NCBI GenBank assembly: GCA_016291275.1
Contig: JAEEWY010000067.1
Span: forward strand, 1-7,976
Origin: Methanobrevibacter sp.
GTDB lineage: Archaea > Methanobacteriota > Methanobacteria > Methanobacteriales > Methanobacteriaceae
Direction of reading: 5' to 3'
Length of the DNA stretch: 7,976 bases
Shown here piece after piece: positions 1-6,761 of the stretch. Position 1 is the stretch's first letter. Each line of letters opens with the position of its first letter. Made by a program: the position numbers and the translations under genes. The notes under the pieces were generated by a model. The model was not told where the DNA came from. It did not search any database and saw nothing but the letters and a program-made list of their open reading frames with translations.

Positions 1-43
1 CCTGCTTTAATAACTAAAATCTCTAAAATTAACTTAATTAATA

Positions 44-66
44 ATTTCTAACTAGATTTCTAACTA
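44..66. repeat. Tandem 11-mer, 12-base period
   Basis: ATTTCTAACTA occurs at 44-54 and again at 56-66, separated by a single G. It lies in nearly pure A/T sequence with no gene nearby. It may be a simple replication-slippage repeat; no function is claimed. Confidence 0.6.
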
Positions 67-245
67 TTTAACACTTAATTATTTATTAAATATATTATTT
101 AAAATTGTGTATTAGAAAGGGAAAAACTTGGAAAATCATACAAATTTTTAAAAAGTTATGGCCTCTCAAAAAAAATATAAAACTAATGTATAAATAAAAT
201 AAAAAAGATATACATATAATACTATAAGATAATGTATGATTTACC

Positions 246-306
246 CATATTGTTCTATGAGAAACATACAGAATCCTATATTATGCTTACATATTGTCCT
301 ATCAGA
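246..306. repeat. Imperfect 17-base direct repeat pair upstream of the anchored-protein gene
   Basis: CATATTGTTCTATGAGA (246-262) and CATATTGTCCTATCAGA (290-306) match at 15 of 17 positions and start 44 bases apart, close to four helical turns. A second short repeat, ATGCTTA, occurs at 283-289 and 311-317. The right copy overlaps a possible stem-loop: CCTAT 298-302 with ATAGG 322-326, and GAT 305-307 with ATC 319-321, leaving an 11-base loop. The pair could be protein-binding sites or part of a 5' leader, depending on which TATA-like box is used. Confidence 0.55.
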
Positions 307-331
307 TTTCATGCTTAGATCATAGGGCAAA

Positions 332-362
332 TTAATATATTAAAACAAGATTAATTCGGTGA
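332..362 (+). promoter_or_regulatory. TATA-like box and ribosome binding site for the anchored-protein gene
   Basis: GGTGA at 358-362 matches the archaeal Shine-Dalgarno core and sits 4 bases before the ATG at 367, which fixes the start. TTAATATATTAA at 332-343 is a TATA-like palindrome, but its centre is only about 30 bases from the ATG, which would place transcription start inside or after the GGTGA. A second TATA-like stretch at 207-220, preceded by an A-run, would instead give a leader of roughly 125 bases containing the 17-base repeats. The binding site is well supported; the choice of promoter is not. Confidence 0.5.
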
Positions 363-366
363 AAAA

Positions 367-2235
367 ATGAAGGAAATAACAGCAATACTGCTTATTCTTA
401 TAGCACTTATTGGAATAATTTCCATAATAATTGTTAAGATATACTATAAGGATAAGGAAAAAGACAACGAGGAAGAAAGATTAGCGGAATTCATCAATAG
501 CACAAAAGCGGACTATGACAATGAAAAACGTGCAAGAACCAGAAAAGCACAAAGAAGAAACCGTGCTAACTTAAGTGAAGCTCAATTATATGCAAACACT
601 ATTGATGATGTTGAAAATGGAGATGTAGGTGGAACAACTGCTTTATTGAGACAAAGGGCAAAAGCTATGGATGAAGCTCCTCAAAAACAAGCTAGAAGAG
701 TTAGAAGAGCCCAACCTGTTCCTAAAAAGGTTCCTAGAACCCCTGAAAGAGTAAAAACCCAAATGACTAAAGAAGAAGAGGTTAAATCTTTCCAAGAACC
801 TATTAAACCAGAACATACTGCAACAATTAACAGTGCAAGACAAGGAGAAAAACAGCCTGAAGCTCGTCAAGTGCCAATGACTGAAAAGCAAAAGGAATTC
901 ATCTCTGGTGAAGCTAATAAGTTAGTGGTTGAAGAAGGGGAAGGAAATGTAAAGGTAGTTAAGTCTGTAAAACCTGCTGAAACCATTGAAGAAATTAAGG
1001 AATCTGCAAAAATTGAAGAGGAAGCTCAAGCAGAAGAAATTGTTGAAGCTGAAGCAGAAACAAAAGATGAAATCGTTCAAAAAGCTGAAGCAGACACTGC
1101 GGATTTAATCAAGAAGATTGAAAAGGCTAAAGAGGATGTTGAAGAGAAATTAGCAGACATTTCAGCTGAAGACATTGAAGCGGTTAAAGAAAAAATGGCT
1201 AATGAAGAGGAAGCTGAAACTCCAGATATTGGAACCACTATTGAAAAGATCAAACAAGCATCTGAAGCTAAGGAAGAGGCAAAAGCAGAAATCGAAGCGA
1301 AAGTGGAAGAAGTCAAAACTGAAGTTAGCGAAGCTCCTAAAGCTGAAGAAACTTCCCAAACTGCAGAAGATTCCTATCATGATGATTTACATATCCTATT
1401 GAATAAAGAAGAGCCGGTTGAAGTTGATGAAAGTCCTGAAAATGACTTTGTTACAATCAATTCAGAAAAAGAAGAAAAACCATCCACTGGAAATGAATTG
1501 ATTAACAGTGCAATAAAATCAATCAGAAACTTCAGAAAAGCAAATGCTCCACAACAGCCAACTGTAGTGGAAACTAAAGTTGACATTGTTCCTGAAGATT
1601 ATGCTCAAGATTTAGGAGATGGAATTGAATACATTGGAGATACAATTACAATCACTCCTATACATGAAGAGGAAAGAGACTTAGCAAAAACTCAACCAAA
1701 TGAAGATGTAGACAAGATCTATAAGGAAATCAATAAGGAATCATACAATAAGACTGATGATGAGGAATTATCCGATTCCTTCGAGGATGTGACTGATGAA
1801 ACATCCGAAAAAGATGCAAATGTCTACACTAAAGAGGATTATAAGAAGATAGAAGCTAAAGAGAAAGAGAAAGTACGCAGAGCAGAAAACACTAAAAAGA
1901 TTTTAGGATCAAAAGGCATTAGCGAAGAAGAGCTCCGCAAAAGGTCTGAAGCTAAAGCTAAGTCCAAACGCACTAGAAGAGCTGCTCATGCAGAAGAGCC
2001 TGTAGAAGATGGTCAGAAGAGATTGATGATGCATAAGGCTAAAACCGATGTTGAAGAAGTATACATCAATGGTACCTTATTTGAACTAAAAGTAGGTCAA
2101 ATTGTTATCTTTGACATCAATGGTGAAAGCTATTCAAGCCAAATCTTAAGACTTAAACCAGGCTACATTGGAATAAGATACAGATCTAAAAAGATTTGGA
2201 TCAAATCCAATACAGTTAAAAAGATTTTAAAATAA
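367..2235 (+). CDS. Membrane-anchored, highly charged protein of unknown function
   Basis: I do not recognise this 622-residue protein. Residues 5-23 form one hydrophobic segment without a signal-peptidase-like site, so it reads as an N-terminal membrane anchor. Basic clusters follow (54-66, 107-130), suggesting by the positive-inside rule that the body faces the cytoplasm. Residues about 205-333 are rich in Glu, Ala and Lys and look like helix or coiled coil; 335-510 are acidic and probably disordered; 523-541 is again strongly basic. The last 62 residues (561-622) differ: hydrophobic residues alternate with Gly turns (FELKVGQIVIFDINGESY), as in a small beta-barrel. There is no cysteine and only one tryptophan (611). 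The start is set by GGTGA four bases upstream. The layout of anchor, charged linker and terminal domain recalls ZipA-like tethers or the anchor of RNase Y, but this is analogy in shape only. The gene stands alone, with a terminator directly after it. Confidence 0.85.
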   Translation: MKEITAILLILIALIGIISIIIVKIYYKDKEKDNEEERLAEFINSTKADYDNEKRARTRKAQRRNRANLSEAQLYANTIDDVENGDVGGTTALLRQRAKAMDEAPQKQARRVRRAQPVPKKVPRTPERVKTQMTKEEEVKSFQEPIKPEHTATINSARQGEKQPEARQVPMTEKQKEFISGEANKLVVEEGEGNVKVVKSVKPAETIEEIKESAKIEEEAQAEEIVEAEAETKDEIVQKAEADTADLIKKIEKAKEDVEEKLADISAEDIEAVKEKMANEEEAETPDIGTTIEKIKQASEAKEEAKAEIEAKVEEVKTEVSEAPKAEETSQTAEDSYHDDLHILLNKEEPVEVDESPENDFVTINSEKEEKPSTGNELINSAIKSIRNFRKANAPQQPTVVETKVDIVPEDYAQDLGDGIEYIGDTITITPIHEEERDLAKTQPNEDVDKIYKEINKESYNKTDDEELSDSFEDVTDETSEKDANVYTKEDYKKIEAKEKEKVRRAENTKKILGSKGISEEELRKRSEAKAKSKRTRRAAHAEEPVEDGQKRLMMHKAKTDVEEVYINGTLFELKVGQIVIFDINGESYSSQILRLKPGYIGIRYRSKKIWIKSNTVKKILK

Positions 2236-2237
2236 TT

Positions 2238-2275
2238 AAATAGTTTAAATAGCTTAAATTCTATTTTAACTATTT
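2238..2275 (+). terminator. Long A/T hairpin directly after the anchored-protein gene
   Basis: Starting two bases after the stop codon, AAATAGTT, T, AAATAG (2238-2252) is matched by CTATTT, T, AACTATTT (2261-2275). This gives 15-base arms with one T/T mismatch and an 8-base loop. T-rich sequence follows up to about 2290. Archaeal termination relies mainly on U-tracts, so the hairpin may instead protect the 3' end. As the two flanking genes converge, it could also act on the other strand. Confidence 0.55.
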
Positions 2276-2345
2276 TAATTTATTATTTTAAAAACTAAAA
2301 TTAAATTTTAAAATTTTTATTTAAAAAGAATAAATTTATTTAATT

Positions 2346-2403
2346 AAAAAAAAGCCGAATTAATCTTAAATAAATTTATTTCCTTCTTTTATTTTTAAAA
2401 AAA
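2346..2403 (-). terminator. U-tract terminators after the UDP-sugar enzyme gene
   Basis: On the minus strand, downstream of the stop at 2452, there is a T7 run (2397-2403) and then a T8 run (2346-2353). Oligo-U tracts are the established core of archaeal intrinsic terminators. No GC-rich stem precedes them. Confidence 0.5.
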
Positions 2404-2451
2404 GTTTTAATTTTTACTTAATATTTTATTTTACTTTTCTACTTTACTTTT

Positions 2452-3399
2452 TTACTTGTTGATATTAAGCAAATTAGAATAATATTCTATAGTTTTATCC
2501 AATCCTTCATCTAATTTTACATTAGGTTCCCAATCCAACTCTTTTTTTGCTAAAGAGATATCCGGTTTTCTTTTGCTTGGATCATCACTTGGCAATGGGC
2601 AAAATATAATCTCCGATTCTGAATTGGTCTTTTGAATGACCTTTTGAGCCAAATCAAGAATTGTGAACTCTTCAGGGTTTCCAAGATTAACAGGCCCTAA
2701 GAAGTCTTCTCTTGAATTCATCATCCTATAAAGTCCATCAATCATGTCAACGATATAGCAGAAGCTTCTTGTTTGACTTCCATCACCATAAACAGTGATA
2801 TCTTCTCCCTTTAATGATTGGATAATGAAATTTGAAACAACTCTTCCATCATATGGATCCATGTTAGGACCATAAGTATTGAAAATCCTTACAACCTTAA
2901 TTTTAGTTGAATAAGTTCTGTTAAAATCAAAAAATAGTGTTTCAGCTGCTCTTTTTCCTTCATCGTAACAAGCTCGAACTCCAATAGGATTTACATTGCC
3001 TCTGTACGATTCCTTTTGAGGATGTTCCAATGGGTCTCCGTATACTTCACTGGTACTTGTCTGAAGGATTTTAGCATCATTTTCACGAGCAAGCTCAAGC
3101 AAGTTCAAAGCGCCTATAACATTAGTCTTCAATGTATCAATAGGCATTTTAAGATAGTGTGGAGGGCTTGCAATAGATGCCAGGTTATAAATTTCATCAA
3201 TGCTTTCATCAATTTCCAAAGGCTCTATGATGTCATGCTTTATAATGCTAAATAAGGGGGAATCAAAATCCTTTATATTATCCATATTACCTGTAGAGAA
3301 ATTATCTACACAGATAACCTTTTCTCCTTTATTGAGCAAGTAGGAACAAAGGTTTGAACCTATAAATCCCGCTCCACCACAGACCAAAATTGTTTTCAT
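2452..3399 (-). CDS. UDP-glucuronate decarboxylase (UDP-xylose synthase)-like SDR enzyme
   Basis: This is an extended short-chain dehydrogenase/reductase, probably the NAD-dependent cytoplasmic enzyme that oxidises and decarboxylates UDP-glucuronate to UDP-xylose. Numbered from an ATG at 3411, it shows the NAD motif G12-x-x-G15-x-x-G18, D36 ending strand 2, the T120-S121-E122 triad, and the catalytic pair Y149/K153 in [11 protein letters not shown]. It also has [19 protein letters not shown] and [11 protein letters not shown], which are typical of the UXS branch; Glu122 argues for decarboxylation rather than 4-epimerisation. Length (315-319 residues) is normal for the family. I prefer the ATG at 3399: GGTAA lies 4 bases upstream, the spacing used by neighbouring genes, and the protein then opens MKTILV. 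The ATG at 3411 has no ribosome binding site but could be leaderless. Its upstream neighbour on the same strand is a glycosyltransferase, so a role in surface glycan synthesis is likely. A UDP-glucose/galactose epimerase is the less likely alternative. Confidence 0.85.
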   Translation of the reverse strand: MKTILVCGGAGFIGSNLCSYLLNKGEKVICVDNFSTGNMDNIKDFDSPLFSIIKHDIIEPLEIDESIDEIYNLASIASPPHYLKMPIDTLKTNVIGALNLLELARENDAKILQTSTSEVYGDPLEHPQKESYRGNVNPIGVRACYDEGKRAAETLFFDFNRTYSTKIKVVRIFNTYGPNMDPYDGRVVSNFIIQSLKGEDITVYGDGSQTRSFCYIVDMIDGLYRMMNSREDFLGPVNLGNPEEFTILDLAQKVIQKTNSESEIIFCPLPSDDPSKRKPDISLAKKELDWEPNVKLDEGLDKTIEYYSNLLNINK

Positions 3400-3430
3400 A
3401 GTTTTACCCATTAAATGTTTGTTTCAACTA

Positions 3431-3440
3431 TTAAATATAT
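3431..3440 (-). promoter_or_regulatory. TATA-like box for the UDP-sugar enzyme gene
   Basis: On the minus strand ATATATTTAA lies between the U10 tract behind the glycosyltransferase and the start of this gene. Its centre is about 25 bases before the ATG at 3411 and 37 before the ATG at 3399. This fits either a leaderless start at 3411 or a leader of about 10 bases for 3399. Confidence 0.4.
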
Positions 3441-3450
3441 TGCATTGAAT

Positions 3451-3460
3451 AAAAAAAAAA
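3451..3460 (-). terminator. U10 tract after the glycosyltransferase gene
   Basis: Ten consecutive T on the minus strand begin four bases after the glycosyltransferase stop codon (3464-3466). This is the longest homopolymer in the gap and a good archaeal terminator candidate. It argues that the two sugar genes are not one simple operon, although partial read-through is possible over so short a gap. Confidence 0.55.
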
Positions 3461-3463
3461 TCA

Positions 3464-4648
3464 TTATTTTCTAAAGAAATTCATGAATGCCCTTAATGGC
3501 TTTGTTAATTTCCAACTTTTAGAGGACAATAAACTTTTATTAAAGTCATTTAACTTCTTAATCTCTTTCTTTAATTTCTTATTGTCCTTATTTAGCTTCA
3601 TATTCTTTTTCTTTAATGATTTCAATTCCTTATTCAGATTCTCATTATTTGTTTTCAAGTCATAAAGCTCATTTCTTAAATCATACTCAAAATGATTATT
3701 GGATTCGATAACATTATTGAATAAGCTCCTGTTTTTTGCATATAATGTGGAATAAAACTCATCATATTTTTCATGGCCAATGATCTTTTCAAAATCCTTT
3801 TTCATTTCTGTGAAGAAAAATTCCTTGAACTCAACCATAATCAAATTATAACGGGTGTTGATGAGCCTAACCTTTCTATTGTATAAGAATTCCTTAAAAT
3901 CTTCAAAATGGCCATAATCCATGAATGTTTTGAAAATTAGGTTATTTGTTTTGATTGTATGAACACTTTTCTCATTATGGGAATGAACTAAAGAACTTGA
4001 ATGAACCCTTCTTGTATAAAGGATTTTATCATAGAAATAAATTCTGCGGGAATTGAACATTATCTCCCAAAAGAAGATATTGTCATGATAAATCAATTCC
4101 AAAGGAAATTGTGCACCACTTTTCTTAATCAAATCATGACTGTAAAGCTTAGACCATGGAGTGACACATATATCAAAAATTGTATTTCCGATATCTCTCC
4201 AGTCAAAAACATCATCCCCTACTACTTCATGCAATCTAGGCATTGTAAAATAGGAATCTTCAAAATATTTATCAGTATCCTGATCATAATTGATTGCTTT
4301 AAAGATTACAAAATCCAATTCCTTTTCTTCCATAATGTTATAAAGCTCTTCAAGTGCATTTAAGTCAAGAATATCGTCAGCATCCATAAAATAAACATAT
4401 TTGCCTTTTGCCTTGCTAAGGCCAGTATTTGTAGCGCCACCTGGACCTTGATTTTCCTGTGTGTAGACTTGTACACGGCTATCCTTTGAAGCATAGTATT
4501 CCAATCGCTCCAATGTAGTGTCAGTTGAACCATCATCAACACAGATAATCTCCAAATCCTTAAAGCTTTGATTGATTATAGAATCAATAGCCTCATCCAG
4601 ATAATCAATAGCATTGTATGCAGGAATAATAACAGATATTTCCACCAT
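3464..4648 (-). CDS. Family 2 glycosyltransferase with C-terminal coiled coil
   Basis: This 394-residue protein probably transfers a sugar from a nucleotide donor to a surface glycan or glycolipid at the inner face of the membrane. Residues 1-110 form a GT-A fold: VIIPAYNA near the start, the nucleotide-binding VDDGSTD (37-43), and the metal-binding DADD (89-92). In the acceptor half, W165 in TPWSKLYSHDLI and the HDNIFFWE segment (188-195) resemble the catalytic region of this family. Residues about 325-373 are a Lys/Asn/Leu-rich coiled coil, followed by SSKSWKLTKPLR (375-386) and a basic aromatic tail. This S-W-x-L-T-x-P-L-R ending recurs in many polysaccharide glycosyltransferases. No transmembrane segment is evident, so attachment would be peripheral. 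GGTGT four bases before the ATG supports the start. Donor and acceptor cannot be told from sequence, though the adjacent decarboxylase makes UDP-xylose a candidate donor. Confidence 0.88.
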   Translation of the reverse strand: MVEISVIIPAYNAIDYLDEAIDSIINQSFKDLEIICVDDGSTDTTLERLEYYASKDSRVQVYTQENQGPGGATNTGLSKAKGKYVYFMDADDILDLNALEELYNIMEEKELDFVIFKAINYDQDTDKYFEDSYFTMPRLHEVVGDDVFDWRDIGNTIFDICVTPWSKLYSHDLIKKSGAQFPLELIYHDNIFFWEIMFNSRRIYFYDKILYTRRVHSSSLVHSHNEKSVHTIKTNNLIFKTFMDYGHFEDFKEFLYNRKVRLINTRYNLIMVEFKEFFFTEMKKDFEKIIGHEKYDEFYSTLYAKNRSLFNNVIESNNHFEYDLRNELYDLKTNNENLNKELKSLKKKNMKLNKDNKKLKKEIKKLNDFNKSLLSSKSWKLTKPLRAFMNFFRK

Positions 4649-4650
4649 AA

Positions 4651-4680
4651 ATACACCAAACAGTTCAAAATAATATAAAT
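4651..4680 (-). promoter_or_regulatory. TATA-like box and ribosome binding site for the glycosyltransferase
   Basis: Reading the minus strand, ATTTATATTA (4680-4671) is a TATA-like box and GGTGT (4657-4653) is a ribosome binding site four bases before the ATG at 4648. The box centre is only about 28 bases from the ATG, so an upstream T-rich element at 4691-4681 may be the real TATA box. The gene lies behind a strong gltX terminator, so it needs its own promoter. Confidence 0.4.
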
Positions 4681-4693
4681 CTTAAATAAAACT

Positions 4694-4759
4694 AAAAAAT
4701 TAAAAAAATAAAAAAATAAAAAATCAAGGATAAATAATTAAATGAAATTAATTATTTAT
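4694..4759 (-). terminator. Hairpin plus four U-tracts ending gltX
   Basis: On the minus strand ATAAATAATTAA (4759-4748) and TTAATTATTTAT (4741-4730) are exact complements, giving a 12-base stem with a 6-base loop. The first arm contains the gltX stop codon (4754-4752). After seven bases come four T-runs of 6, 7, 7 and 6 (4723-4718, 4716-4710, 4708-4702, 4699-4694), broken only by one or two A. This is the strongest terminator in the window and isolates gltX from the sugar genes. Confidence 0.75.
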
Positions 4760-6422
4760 GCGCATAATAAAAGATTAATTCATCATCTTTTATCTCATCA
4801 AGTCTAGCAAATCCGAATCTTTCAAATTGGACAATGTCTCCAACTTTCAAGTCATTGCAGTCGATTTCACAAAGACCTTCAGTAACAGATGCATCATCCA
4901 TTACAACCTTAGCTTTAATTGCATCAGTTGGAACCCATTGGATGATTCTTGCTTTAGCATCTCTTGCATCTTCAAAGGATTTGCTGTGGAATGATGCATT
5001 TCCATCCTTGATTTCAACATTCACTGCATCCATCAAACGGCTGATTCCATCAGTCAAATCAGCTTCAGGGACATAGACTTCACTGTTGAATACAAGGGTT
5101 CTGTTTCCCCTTTCCTCAAAGTCAGGGTGCAATGGCCTTTCAATAGCTAATCCTAAATCATCTTCAGGCACATCAGCAATATCTATTTTTACAGGATTTG
5201 GAACAAAGAAATACCTGTTTACCTTTTGCTCAATGATATTTCTGTTTAATCCATAAATCTTTTTCCAACTGATTGCAGAGTCAGACATTTTGATACCTAT
5301 TTCAACCATCAATTGAGTGATAGTTTCAGGTTGGATTCCTCTTCTTGCAATAGCTTTTAAGGTTCCAAGTCTTGGATCATCCCAGCCGCTGTAAGTGCCG
5401 TCTTCAATTCCAGCCATAGCTTTGGAAGTACTGAGTGCAATGTCTTCCATTTTCAATCTTCCGTAATGGATAAACTCAGGAATTTCCCAATCCATATGCT
5501 GGTAAAGATACTTTTGCTTTTCACTGTTTGCAAGGTGGTCTTTTCCTCTTAATACATGGGTCATGCCAAGCAAATGGTCATCTACAGATACAGAGAAGTT
5601 CATCATAGGGTAAACTCTGTATTTAGTGCCCATTCTTGGATGTTCCTCTTCAACAATTCTCATTGCTACCCAATCACGAATAGCTGGATTCTTATGATTT
5701 ATATCAGTTTTAACTCTAAGTACCGCTTCACCTGCTTCCATTTCAGGGAACTTTTTCCAAAGTTCCATATTCTCTTCCACAGTATTGTCTCTGCATGGGC
5801 AAGCTTGGCAATTGTCCTTAAGCTTTTTGAACTCTCCACCATCACAGGTACACATATATGCTGCTCCACGCTTGATTAGCTCTTCAGCATATTGGTAATA
5901 GATTTCAAAACGGTCACTTTGGTAGTAGACTTCATCAGGCTCGATACCTAACCATTTCAAATCCTCTTGAATCAATTCATAAGCAGGTTCGTAAATACGT
6001 TTCGGATCGGTGTCTTCAATTCTCAATATGAATTTACCGCCACATTTCTTAACATATTCCCCATTAGGAATAGCTGCCCTTGCATGTCCAATATGCAATG
6101 GACCACTTGGGTTTGGAGCAAAACGCATTACAACATCCTTGTTTTTACCTGGAAGCTTTGGAAGACCTTCTTCTTTCTTTTGTTTTTTCTCTTCAACAGC
6201 AACTCCCAATTCTTCCATTTTTGCCTTTTGTTCTTCTGGAGAGAGTGCATTTACCTGAGCTACAATCTTACCAGATAAAGGACCAATTTCCTTAGCTCTT
6301 GGTCTAAGTTCTGGCTCACTGCTCATAATGGAACCCATAACAGCTCCAGGATTCGCACTTCCCTTATGTTTAGCTGCATTCAATAATGCATGTTTAAATA
6401 CAATTTCTTCTAATTCATCCAT
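4752..6422 (-). CDS. gltX: Glutamyl-tRNA synthetase, archaeal type
   Basis: This cytoplasmic class I synthetase charges tRNA with glutamate. Archaeal members are generally non-discriminating and also make Glu-tRNA(Gln), which the GatDE amidotransferase converts. Numbered from the ATG at 6422 (556 residues), it has the archaeal N-terminal extension (1-95), the HIGH motif within PNPSGPLHIGHAR (HIGH 110-113), a zinc-knuckle-like cysteine set (C191, C193, C205, C208, C210), the KMSKS variant LSTSK (330-334) followed by GWDDPRLGTL, and a C-terminal beta-barrel anticodon domain of the GlnRS-like type, which separates it from bacterial GluRS. A GTG at 6431 could add three residues, but it lies inside GTGAT, which matches the anti-Shine-Dalgarno and sits four bases before the ATG, so I take the ATG. 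All key motifs are intact. The gene appears monocistronic, with a long upstream gap and a strong terminator. Confidence 0.96.
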   Translation of the reverse strand: MDELEEIVFKHALLNAAKHKGSANPGAVMGSIMSSEPELRPRAKEIGPLSGKIVAQVNALSPEEQKAKMEELGVAVEEKKQKKEEGLPKLPGKNKDVVMRFAPNPSGPLHIGHARAAIPNGEYVKKCGGKFILRIEDTDPKRIYEPAYELIQEDLKWLGIEPDEVYYQSDRFEIYYQYAEELIKRGAAYMCTCDGGEFKKLKDNCQACPCRDNTVEENMELWKKFPEMEAGEAVLRVKTDINHKNPAIRDWVAMRIVEEEHPRMGTKYRVYPMMNFSVSVDDHLLGMTHVLRGKDHLANSEKQKYLYQHMDWEIPEFIHYGRLKMEDIALSTSKAMAGIEDGTYSGWDDPRLGTLKAIARRGIQPETITQLMVEIGIKMSDSAISWKKIYGLNRNIIEQKVNRYFFVPNPVKIDIADVPEDDLGLAIERPLHPDFEERGNRTLVFNSEVYVPEADLTDGISRLMDAVNVEIKDGNASFHSKSFEDARDAKARIIQWVPTDAIKAKVVMDDASVTEGLCEIDCNDLKVGDIVQFERFGFARLDEIKDDELIFYYAHK

Positions 6423-6426
6423 AAAT

Positions 6427-6546
6427 ATCACAAAATAAATAAATTTTAAAAAAAGTGTTTGAATTAAATAATGTTCAACAATAGATTAAATTAATAATTT
6501 TAATTAAAATTATGTTATAATTTATGAAACTAAACTTATATAAATA
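6427..6546 (-). promoter_or_regulatory. gltX promoter and leader (proposed)
   Basis: TTTATATAA near 6546-6536 on the minus strand is the best TATA-like box before gltX, predicting a start near 6514 and a leader of about 90 bases. GTGAT at 6431-6427 is the ribosome binding site. The 20-base palindrome would overlap the transcription start, an arrangement compatible with a repressor site. Only the binding site is firmly supported. Confidence 0.4.
6494..6513. repeat. 20-base perfect palindrome upstream of gltX
   Basis: ATAATTTTAATTAAAATTAT is self-complementary over all ten base pairs with no spacer. It lies 72-91 bases before the gltX ATG, next to the predicted transcription start. It is pure A/T, so chance formation in this composition is possible. 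Confidence 0.55.
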
Positions 6547-6605
6547 TAATTAAAAATAGCCTTAAATCTGGTTAAATAATTTAATGAAAATTGAAAAATA
6601 GGTAT

Positions 6606-6660
6606 AAATCTAATATGAATGTAATAAAATTACAAACATATTAGATAGGCAAATCTAATA
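6606..6660. repeat. Three-armed inverted/direct repeat with mutually exclusive hairpins
   Basis: AAATCTAATA occurs at 6606-6615 and 6651-6660, both downstream of ATAGG (6598-6602, 6645-6649). Between them is an inverted copy, CATATTAGAT (6637-6646). It is an exact complement of ATCTAATATG (6608-6617), with an inner 5-bp stem GTAAT/ATTAC (6621-6625, 6629-6633). Its TATTAGAT part (6639-6646) also pairs with ATCTAATA (6653-6660) around a 6-base loop. The middle arm can therefore pair with only one side at a time. It lies between the TIGR04076-type gene and gltX. Confidence 0.65.
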
Positions 6661-6761
6661 AATAGGTTTAGCAACAATATTTATCAGACAATATAATTTT
6701 TAAGCATTTTGATATTTAAATTATTTGATATAAATGCCCCTTTCGAGAAATAAGGAAAAAT

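Larger units (their letters stand above)
1..366. other. Gene-free AT-rich region upstream of the anchored-protein gene
   Basis: No reading frame here has both a usable length and a ribosome binding site. The first 240 bases are nearly all A/T with stop codons in every frame. From about 240 the composition changes to a more mixed sequence that carries a repeated 17-mer and a possible stem-loop, followed by a TATA-like box and the ribosome binding site of the next gene. No tRNA-like or other recognised RNA fold was seen. Confidence 0.6.

Noticed and set aside
1162..1380. Reverse-strand frame with Phe/Ser-rich translation inside the anchored-protein gene.
   Set aside because: It is the complement of the Glu/Lys-rich repeats of the real gene, has no ribosome binding site, and several neighbouring frames there share the same artefact.
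347..2367. AAGATTAATTCGG at 347-359 and its exact reverse complement at 2355-2367, flanking the anchored-protein gene like terminal repeats.
   Set aside because: Only 13 bases. A rough estimate expects several such matches by chance in a window this AT-rich, and there is no transposase or target-site duplication.
4001..4363. 120-codon plus-strand frame inside the glycosyltransferase gene.
   Set aside because: It lies antisense to well-supported catalytic coding sequence, with no ribosome binding site or recognisable motif.
5556..6278. Plus-strand frames of about 80-107 codons opposite gltX.
   Set aside because: They are antisense to intact gltX motifs and rich in Phe, His and Ser, as expected from complementing this gene.
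6429..6431. GTG as the gltX start codon.
   Set aside because: It is part of the GTGAT ribosome binding site, four bases before the preferred ATG at 6422.
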